Origin: Nemophila menziesii
Lineage: Eukaryota > Streptophyta > Magnoliopsida > Boraginales > Hydrophyllaceae
Direction of reading: 5' to 3'
NCBI GenBank assembly: GCA_029959085.1
Contig: JARWIR010000008.1
Span: 15,486,001 to 15,550,000 of the forward strand
Length of the DNA stretch: 64,000 nucleotides
Below are positions 55,781 through 64,000 of the stretch, piece by piece. A program made the position numbers and the translations under genes. The notes below the pieces were generated by a model. The model was given only the letters and a program-made list of their open reading frames with translations, did not search any database and had not been told where the DNA came from. Numbering within the stretch: the first letter of the stretch is position 1; each line of letters starts with the position of its first letter.

Positions 55781-57437
55781 GTGAGGCGGTTGATTTAACC
55801 TAAACTGGGAAGAGGAGATGATCTTCTATATCGCGGCACACTTTTCCACCGTGCTCCTTCGAATTATAATTTAGAAGGTTATTTCCCCACCCACTAATTC
55901 CTTTAGTTCTTTTTTTTCTCAAAAGAAAATTTGCATTAAATAATGAAAGGTTACAAAATACTAATTCCTTCTACATATGTTATATAAAATGGCAAAGATA
56001 ATTCCCTAATATATACATTTATTATGCCTTAATAAAAGGAATATTGACAAAAAAAACGTTATGTCCATAAAAGATTTATGGTTCAGCCTGGCAACCGGAG
56101 CGGTGTACACTTTTCACAAAATCGTCTGAACCAGAACCATTACATACTTATCGATTCGGTTTTTATAATATAAAAAACTAATAAGGCCTGGTTCGTTTAG
56201 GGCCGGCCCACCGAGACCTTATAATCTTTTTCGGCTCTTAGTAGTCTCTATTGGGCCTGGTCCGGACCTCAAGTTAACCATTATGGACAGGCCCTTTTGG
56301 GGTCCTATGTTGTCTTAGCTGTCTTATCTTGCAATTATTACTGAAGACACAAAATGATGCACACATTTTCGAGCTGGACATGGAACATAATGCTATTTTC
56401 TCTATCGTAGATCATTAAAATAGGCATTCAACTATTAAATTATAAAATCAACCATAAGGTCTAACCTAAACCATTGATAATTTTAAATTTTTTACCAGGA
56501 AACAATTCAAATATGGATTCTTAACAGAATTTTATGATTATTATAACTCATCAGCATATAATATTATCAATCATAACCGAATATTCTTAGGTAGTGATCA
56601 AGCTTTGACCAAAACAAAAAGTGTGGTGGCCATGGCTGGTGGTGCACTTCTGCATAATCGTTAACGAATTAACGTATCACAAACAATGTGTTGGCCGGTG
56701 CACTTAAACTAAGTCAGACTTTGACCAAACAAATATGTATCACAAAATTATAAACTATTTCAACTTTCACATATTTAAGACTTTAAGTTAACGTAATACT
56801 TTAAAATTTGAACAAATTTTTTTTTACAGTACTTAGCTCTTTTTCTACCTTACTCCGTTTTGTGAATTCACTGCCTTGAAGCCTGAAACATAGTACAGTG
56901 TGAATTTTTCACTGATGAACATTTGTTTAATAGGGAATAGTAGGGTTTTTTACAAATTGGGCTTAGAGTTTAACAGTTAAACAACCTCCCATTTAAAAGT
57001 AAAATCGAGGCGAACAAATCAATCGCTTTACAAAATTAATTAAGCGATACAAAGCGGACATAAAGCTACGCTTTGTCATTTTGTGCGTTTTACCCTGTCA
57101 AGGCGGAACATGCCTGCTTTGCTTCACTTTCTCGCCTAGGCGAGCGCTCTAGTCGCTTTTAACAACACCGCGCTTATGTATATTACGCCTTGGAAAACTG
57201 AAAAAAGGACGCGTGAAGCAAAAGCGTCTCCTATTAATGGTATTTAGGGAGGGGGGAAATATGGTGTCGCCATACATAAAGTTTACGACGCTTATATTTT
57301 TGCGTCAATATTTATAAATTTTTTAGGGACGATATAGCGGCGCGTCGCTAATAGGTCATTTCCTTGTCTTGACTCTTTGTTCACAAAAACATATCAGATA
57401 TTCATAGGCTAAGCACATATAATGAGAATATATATAC
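55781..57437. other. Intergenic DNA, no gene seen
   Basis: AT-rich with scattered repeat-like islands: GGCCTGGTT / GGGCCTGG motifs near 56200-56280, a CGCCTAGGCG palindrome near 57133, and GGCGCGTCGC near 57339, which recalls DNA-transposon subterminal sequence. None can be assigned. Confidence 0.4.
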
Positions 57438-57577
57438 CGTAGGGTTGGTGACCAAGAGATTATCTCCAACAATCTGAACTTCCGGACCCATTTCAGTGGT
57501 CATCTTAGCATAGATGCTCTACTCATCTTGGTCAAAGGGATCCTGACTTGTACAATTTTCTTAATCTGGTCACCGAT
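57438..57577 (-). pseudogene. Enolase gene fragment
   Basis: The minus strand reads DPFDQDE, a stop, then [20 protein letters not shown] and VTNPT up to a GTATAT splice-donor-like site at 57436-57437. This matches the strongly conserved enolase segment carrying the metal-binding Asp of DPFDQDDW. Upstream, a frameshifted GDQIKKLYKS matches the preceding enolase block, but the roughly ten residues between are deleted. The stop, frameshift and deletion make it a dead fragment. No other enolase exon is visible nearby. Enolase is a cytosolic glycolytic enzyme; this piece cannot encode it. Confidence 0.78.
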
Positions 57578-57937
57578 ATTCTTTTTTCTTGATCAATAGT
57601 AAGCCTGTAGATAGTCATATAGCTACACAAGAGATGCACTAGTTAGATATAATTAGTGCTAACCTAGCCATATCACCCTTAAATCCATTAGTTACCGCTC
57701 TACAAACTAAACAACTAAACGTTAAAACAAACCATTTCTCGAGAAAACAAATCAGAACTAAACTAACTAAATGTTCACAAAACAAACTAACGTGCAATTC
57801 ACGCACAGTTTTTAACTACATGAAACAAACTAAGAATTACCAAGAACTAACAAATAATTAAATGCAAAACAGGATAAAACAAAATATCCGGAAAAAGAAA
57901 CATTTAAATACAATAATTGAATATTTACCTCATTTTC

Positions 57938-58180
57938 ATGCTTAGACAGTTTACTAGCCAAAACTTCTTTATCCATAGAACCCAACTCTTCACCATTTGT
58001 TATCGTAACCCCATTTCTCGAAGATAAATTGTGGTACAAACCTGACCCAAACCCATTCTTATCTGGTCTCGGATTTAACAGCCAACTAGACCACGATTCC
58101 TTAGACGTAGTAAATCACTTAGATTACAACAAGTCTCTCAAGAAAGCCGATTTCATTTGTTGTCAATTTAATTATCTTCT
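57938..58180 (-). pseudogene. Possible degenerate first exon of an unidentified gene
   Basis: The minus strand from ATG near 58160 reads MKSAFLRDLL, a stop, another stop, then KESWSSWLLNPRPDKNGFG, SGLYHNLSSRNGVTITNGEE, and SMDKEVLASKLSKHENE up to a donor-like GAG|GTAAAT near 57934-57939. The composition looks like real coding sequence, but two stops follow the ATG. I do not recognise the family. Confidence 0.35.
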
Positions 58181-58589
58181 TGATATGTTCGAATTAGAAG
58201 TTTAGGAGGACGAAATTGTTTTTGTCTCATATTTCTAATTCATAAGTCAGAGTAAGGAGATGTTCGTGGAGACTAGAGAGAGTGGTGTTTGGCCGTTACT
58301 TGGGTTTTCTTCTCAGTCAATTACTTGGGTTGGGCAATTGAGGGAAAGATGTTCATTTTTATTTTTTTATAATATGTAACTAATAGGATAAGGGATATTT
58401 TAGTAATTAAACTTGATTTGTGTTTAGTTAAGTTTTTTGTTCTTGATACATCGGAAAGCTATTATGAACTCGGAGTCATTGAATCAGTTCTTAGAAAGAG
58501 AACCAAGATCTTGGTTAATATTATTTTTTTAAATGCGTAAGGATCCTTTTCCTCACTAAACTTTCCATGTTTTTTTTGGACAACCGAAC

Positions 58590-58770
58590 AAGCGAGTCAT
58601 CGTCCACCGCTTATCCAATGCCTAATGTACCAAACCGGAGAGTAATCTGCAACTGTTGATCCTCCCAAGTTGTTCGCTGCCTAGCGCTCCACGCCGCTCT
58701 GTCGGCCAACTCATTAAAACACCTCAAGATATGCATAAAGTACATGTTTCCATGTCTTCGGCATATGTGT
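58590..58770 (-). mobile_element. RNase H-like LINE remnant
   Basis: The minus strand reads MYFMHILRCFNELADRAAWS followed by ARQRTTWED, the pattern of the C-terminal RNase H segment of plant L1-type LINEs (an N-x-x-AD-x-x-A motif). About 60 codons remain; no other LINE part is adjacent. Confidence 0.5.
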
Positions 58771-58802
58771 TGATCCGCTTGACGTATTGGTGTCGACTAG
58801 GG

Positions 58803-60118
58803 TGTGATAAAATATGATATAAATAAAGTGCAAATAATCACCCTAGCCTAGCACGGTTCTGCAAGTATACAGATCGTATGCAAGTTTTAATAAATAAGTA
58901 AGATTCGTTCCGCAGAGACTACGAAGGTTAGGAAGATCTTATGCAATAATCAAGTGCAAATATAAAAGGCTAGAACAAATAATACGCAAAGAAATAAAAG
59001 ACAAATAGATTTTTATTGGGTTTTCGAATAAGAAAATTAAACTAATAAAGTAAAGACAGGAAATTAAATGCAAGAGAAGAAGTTAGTATGAGAATTTAGC
59101 TTGAGTAGATAGCATGTAATCCCCACTAGTTTTAACGTTCTAAACATGTAAGGGTGAATTATGTAGTATTTCAATAATCGGTTCCAATTGCGCTAAGTAG
59201 TTTTAAATAGGGTTTAACTGTGTCAATAAGGAGTCCTAAGCAAACTGTTCCTGCAATTGGTTAAATAGCAATACACTAAACCATGGCGATTATCTAGTTA
59301 GGTTGATTTGTCAGATCTAAACCGTACACTAGACGTTATGTGCTAAACTTGTAATTAAATATACCATTGTAAATGATTACTTAACTACTATGATGGTAAT
59401 TATATATGGTCGCGATCCACAAGAACACAAAATATAAACTCCAACACATAAACAGAGAATAAAAACAATAATTCAATTTAAAACATAGAATTCCCAAATT
59501 AGATAGATGTTAACCAAAAATAGGGTTCATACATATATGCTAAAACTCAAGCTAATAGAAATTTAGTTCATACTAATGGAAGAAAAAAAAAGAATTTACA
59601 AATTCAAAGGTTGAAGAAGACATTATTGATGAACAACTCCTTCCAGACTTCTTTTCTTGTGTTGTAAGCTTCCTCTTGGTTGAAGGTTTTGCCAAGGATG
59701 ATTTTATAATGTTAAGAGGCTGTATTTATAGTGTATAGGTTGACCTAATCGTTTTCTTAAAGGAAAATGTAAGTATTGGACTCCTAGCCCAACTCAAATT
59801 CGTAGCCCAAAAATGTGGAATCAGCCCCGTTTATGTTTTGTCCTAACAGCTTTAATTCTTATTCGTTTGACGCGAATGAGTAGTCGAAATTCATCGTCTC
59901 GGAAAGATCTTTAACTTTTCCCTTGACCGTTTCTCCAGATTCCTCACCGATTTTGAGATACAATCTGATTTGTGGTCGTAGGTGCTGGAATTCAGATTTA
60001 TGACAGCTTTTCCTTTTCCATATTTTTAGCTTTTGTTTTCCATGTTTATCTTCTTTCCTCTAGCTCTTGGAACCAACTCGGACTCTAATTAATTACCATA
60101 TATCTTTAAAGCTTCACA
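58803..60118 (-). mobile_element. Gypsy/Athila-like solo LTR, minus orientation
   Basis: Reverse-complemented, the end near 58860-58920 reads GGAACGAATCTTACTTA ... GTATACTTGCAGAACCGTG, resembling the block GAACGAATCTG ... GTACACTTGCGGTTGTGG of the A/B LTRs. A TATA box (CTATAAATA on the minus strand) lies near 59730. The length of about 1.3 kb fits. No internal coding region and no clear target duplication; boundaries are approximate. Confidence 0.6.
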
Positions 60119-60145
60119 CTAAATAAATAATGGGTGAATTATATA

Positions 60146-61682
60146 TAGGGTCTTGGAGACACTATTTTTTCTCTATAGAGTAGTGTCTTGAAAGTTGTTA
60201 TTCTTAGGGACCTCATTTTTTACAATAGTCTTTCCTACCCTTACTATTACTAAAAGACAAAAACTGTGATGTCACTGTTTCTCTCTCCTCTACCTACCAC
60301 TACCCACCAACCTTCAACCTCCAACCACCTACCACCGACCTCCGGTCACCGCACTCCGACCACCGACCTCCGCCATCGACCTCCGACCTCCGACCACCGA
60401 CCTCCGACCTCCGACCTCCGACCACTAGTCACCGGTCACCGGAAAAAACATAGAGTACTCCGAGAAAAACATAGAGTACTCCGAGAATTGCTGAGTACTC
60501 AGAGAATTAAACGAATTAAACGAATACTCTAACGAATTAAATGAATACTCTATAAAAAAGTTGGAGTACTTTATGAAATAGTCGGAATACTCTATAAAAT
60601 AGTCGGAGTACTCTAAAAAAATTGGTGAGTATTTTTAACAATTAAAGAGTAATTTAAAAAAGTAATGAGTAAACAAATAAAAATAGTGAGTATTATTCAA
60701 TTATTCAAATAATTAGATTATTACACAATCAGAAAAAAAATCTTATTGGTTTGACCAGATCTAAATCTGGTCAACCATGTAAAAAAAAATAGATCTCGTC
60801 TTCGTCTTCACGCGTGAAACAAAGAGCACCCCACCATGTCAACCACTACCGGAGTTCGCGCCACCACCACCATGTCAACCAATACCTGCTCGCGCCACCA
60901 CCACCATAAAACCATCATCACCATGGACCGAGCTTCAACAAACCGATAAAGACAAGCACAGAAACACCGGAGCAACTACACAACAACATCGACCTAGAAC
61001 TCCGACCTGCAACTGCGGCGAGCACCCCGAACAGCAACCACAGCAACACTCGAACAGTCGGATTTGCAGTGAAGCTCGCCGGATCTGCCATTGCTGCGAG
61101 GAGGCAGCAGCCACGAACACCACCTCCGGTGGTCACGAGCTCGCGAAAGCTGCTTCTCCAGCAGCTCCAGTCTCTCTCCAGCAGCTCCGGTGGTCATGAG
61201 CTCGCGAAAGCTGCTTCCCTCTCCGGTGGTCATGAGCTCACGGATCTGTAAAGAGCTTTCCATGGCTGCTTCCCTCTCCGGTGGTCACGAGCTCACGGAT
61301 ATGTAACCAGGCGGTTTGGGAGCTGGGGGAGGAAAGAGAGATATGGGAGGAGGGAGATGGTGGTGGTGGTGGTTGTTCTCATGGAGGAGGATAGTGGTGG
61401 TGGCGATTTCGGCGGTGGTTGTGGTGGCCATGCGTGAGAAGAAGGAGAGTGGTGTGGTGTCGGTGGCTATTGAGAGGAGAGAGAGAAGCTGATTTGTGAT
61501 TTAGAAAATGAAATTGTAAATGGGAAATAATTAGTATATATAGGTATTAAAATAGCAAAAGAGGGTATAATTGTAAATGGGGTTTTGGGGTTCATGTGTT
61601 AAAAAGTTGTTGAGGTCTTTAGTAAGAAGAGGCTCTAGGTGGGGGTGCTAACTCGAAGAGGGGGGGTGTGGTCAAGACCCTA
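60146..61682. mobile_element. Terminal-inverted-repeat element with GC-rich repetitive interior
   Basis: Ends TAGGGTCTTG and CAAGACCCTA are perfect 10-bp inverted repeats, and 14 of the first 17 bases match. The interior has a CGACCTCCGACC-type repeat (about 60330-60430), a GAGTACTC-rich stretch (60450-60615) and four copies of CTCCGGTGGTCA(C/T)GAGCTC (near 61123, 61186, 61220, 61277). GC-rich overlapping frames on both strands (60918-61306) are repeat-driven. No transposase. A TA dinucleotide borders each end; family uncertain. Confidence 0.6.
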
Positions 61683-61806
61683 AGTGTCATTATCTCATAA
61701 ATAATTAAACCCAATATGCTCTAAAAATAATAAATAATCAATTCAAGACCCAAAATAGGAAAGTATACTAAATCATGCGAAAATCGACATATACTAATAA
61801 ATACGC
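61683..61806. other. Short AT-rich spacer
   Basis: Between the inverted-repeat element and the LINE coding end; may be the LINE 3' tail region. Confidence 0.35.
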
Positions 61807-64000
61807 CTAAAATGATGTCTTAGAAATAGATTTTATTATCACAAATGAGGAGACATAATGTATGGTTTGACCTTCCACCACGTCGCTGGCAGCGATTTGA
61901 TGACTAGAATAATCGCGCACGGGGCACAGCCCATCCGTATCTATCCCTAGTGAGTAGGCGCTAAAGACCACCGGAAGGATCCCTATACAAACTGGTCCCT
62001 CCGTGCTAGCTGCACCAAGCTTCGCTAACCAGTCTGCGGTGTTATTTGCTTCTTGAAAGGTCCACACTAAATCAAACTGCTCCCTTGCTGTTAGAATCTC
62101 TCTACAAGCTTGTATAACCTCACCCAAGAAGCCTCTTGAGTTCGCATCGCCCTTCACTGGTGCATGCAACTCACTCGTGTCTGTTTCGATAATCAACGAT
62201 TGATAGCCCCGACACACCGCCATATGTAACTGAAAGTGTAAAGCTAATAATTCCGCTTCGAATGGTGTCCGCACGATACATTTCCTACAAAACCCTCCAG
62301 AAAGTCCCCTTTACTATTCTGACACAAGCCCCCGACTCACACTACCGGTTTAACAATGTTAAAGGAGCCATCGACATTCAACTTTATCCTGTTTTCTGGT
62401 TTTCCCCATCTCACAAAATATTATTTGCCGAAATAACTAGTCCTCCACCCTTTTCACGGCCCCATGCCTGCACAAAATCACAAGCTACAAAGCGAGACAA
62501 AGTTATTAACTCGCTTTCACTTCTTTTCCGGACGGAATGATCAAATACTCTTGCATTCCTATCAAGCCAAATTTGTCAAACACAAGCTGCTGCCACACAC
62601 TTTTTCTCTACCCCATTTACGAGTTCCTTTCTGGACACCAATTCTGCAGATGCAGCTGACCAACAGCTTCTTTCCTCGGTTCCAAATTCTACAGCAGGAT
62701 CGACGCATCTACATCTACATCAGTAGCCGTTGTTCGGTTTGCTAGCTGCAGCTCTCTGTTCCGCATGGAGTTCCGCGTAAACTGGTGCGCGCTGCTCTCC
62801 ATACTAGACCTCTCATTAGTACCCTCCTGCTCCACATCTGGCTGTACCCCTCTTCCAGTGCCATGTCTCCCAGCGCGATTAGTACTTTCTGCAGAAATCA
62901 TATCCAGCGAGCCACCTAAACAGCGCTGCAAAATCTTGTTGTACCTATTGCATTTTTGGAACATATGTACTAATAATTCTATTTCCAAACCATAGGCTTG
63001 ACAAACTGAAATAATTTCAATCCCTCTCATAGTGAGATTACCTCTTATTAGAAGGCGGCCCCAAATTTCTCTCCATAACAAATTCTTAATATTTTGGGGA
63101 CACTTGAGGGACCAAACAAGATCCCAATTAAAATTTGAATTCCCTCCACCAAATACTTTGTTATATGCTTATTCGACCGAGAATGCACCTGAGTTCTCAT
63201 GCTTCCATTTAAAGTATATTTCATTCCCTTTACCAACTCGGCGACCCCTTCTCTAACCACCTCCCGACTTGCTAGTATATTTTTACACATTCTAGAATCG
63301 GTAGGCTTCACAACCCGATTCATTAACCCATCTCTAAAATTATTTTGTTTTAGAGCTCTTACCCATAATGCCGGATCGTTCTGTAAAACTCTCCAGCCTA
63401 ATTTAGCTAAGAGGGACTTATTGTAATTACGCGCATTTTTTAAACCCAACCCGCCATATTTTTTTGGACGACAAAGTGTCTCCCATGAGAGCCAGTGAAT
63501 TTTCCTCCCTTCCGTTGACGAACCCCAAATGAAATCATGAATAATTTTGTCAATTTCATCACACACATATACTGGTAGTTTCATTGTTTGCAATATATAA
63601 GTCGGAATAGCTGCTAAAACCAATTGTGCTAACGTTATCCATCCCGCGATTGATAAATTTTGACTCATCAAATATGGAAGTTTACTTTGCATATTCGATA
63701 TAACTTCCCAAAAGAAGCCCCTAGGCAGCCGTGCAACCTAATCGGTGTTCCCAGATAGACTCCTAGTGAGTCACTCATCGTGAACCCGCTACTTTATGCT
63801 AGCTCCGGCACTTTGTTATTTGGTGTATTTCTCGAGAAATAAATTAACGACTTTTCTTCGGTCACTGTCTGTCCTGCCTCGCCACAGAAAACCCTCAGAA
63901 CCTCCTTGATTAGGTTAACTTGGGTCTCCATTGCCTTCGCAAATAGTAGAAAATCATCTGCAAAAAACATATGGGAGATCGGGGGACCTTGACGATGAAG
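61807..64000 (-). mobile_element. LINE (plant L1-type), RT box to RNase H, cut by window edge
   Basis: From the right edge leftward on the minus strand: HMFFADDFLLFAKAM with the catalytic FADD at 63953-63964. Then a long RT tail (LAAIPTYILQTMKLP, IHDFIWGSSTEGRKIHWLSW, GGLGLKNARNYNKSLLAKLG) to about 63048 and a decayed zinc-binding region. It ends in an RNase H domain (RIKLNVDGSFN near 62385, PFEAELLALHFQLHMAVCRG, FQEANNTADWLAKLG) to about 61900. Several frameshifts and a TAA near 63806 show it is inactive. The 5' half lies outside the window. Confidence 0.85.

Noticed and set aside
60266..60532. 88-codon Thr/Pro-rich ORF
   Set aside because: Produced by a low-complexity GACCTCCGACC repeat; no conserved features.

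Overview
The window is nuclear DNA of a flowering plant, almost certainly a eudicot. The evidence is nested LTR retrotransposons with plant-type tRNA-Asp primer sites, plant L1-type LINEs that end in an RNase H domain, a tRNA-derived SINE, MITEs, and a spliced plant-specific XS/XH-domain gene. I cannot name the species. Roughly three quarters of the window is recognisable mobile DNA; the three spliced gene models lie in gaps between elements.

Layout. 1-232: copia reverse-transcriptase remnant (minus). 328-1928 and 24728-25957: one LINE split by Athila-type Ty3/gypsy element A (1929-24722, duplicated target GTAGT). A carries a second, complete Athila-type element B (9360-22095, duplicated target CTATG). 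B encodes Gag, a 1321-residue protease/RT/RNase H/integrase polyprotein and a third ORF. A has an open Gag-protease ORF whose RT, RNase H and integrase core are missing and replaced by a short integrase-C-terminus-like module, followed by the same third ORF. 26001-33360: a hAT-like non-autonomous element split by an intact copia element (26535-33216, target ATATA). 33648-34716 and 42461-43949: two spliced paralogues resembling the PB1 end of plant CBSCBSPB1 proteins, without CBS domains. Between them lie LINE remnants, two adjacent tandem arrays, and an old Athila-type LTR. 44236-44357: SINE. 45026-48146: decayed relative of the copia element with a Tourist-like MITE in one LTR. 48542-49614: second hAT-like element. 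50230-51838: LINE. 52569-54955 (minus): an apparently intact IDN2/FDM-type gene. 57438-58300: an enolase fragment and a degenerate possible exon. 58803-60118: gypsy-type LTR (minus). 60146-61682: terminal-inverted-repeat element. 61807-64000: LINE (minus) running off the window.

How the parts fit together. Nesting gives a clear order: LINE, then A (8 substitutions and 1 indel between its LTRs by eye), then B inside A (3 substitutions). A lacks polymerase and integrase core yet keeps long open Gag-protease and third ORFs, so A-type copies were plausibly mobilised by B-type autonomous relatives. The FDM-type gene belongs to the RNA-directed DNA methylation family that silences such elements. 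The two PB1 paralogues have decayed in complementary ways: one keeps the acidic PB1 face but lost the membrane tail, the other keeps the tail but lost the acidic loop. All counts and boundaries were read by eye without alignment software.
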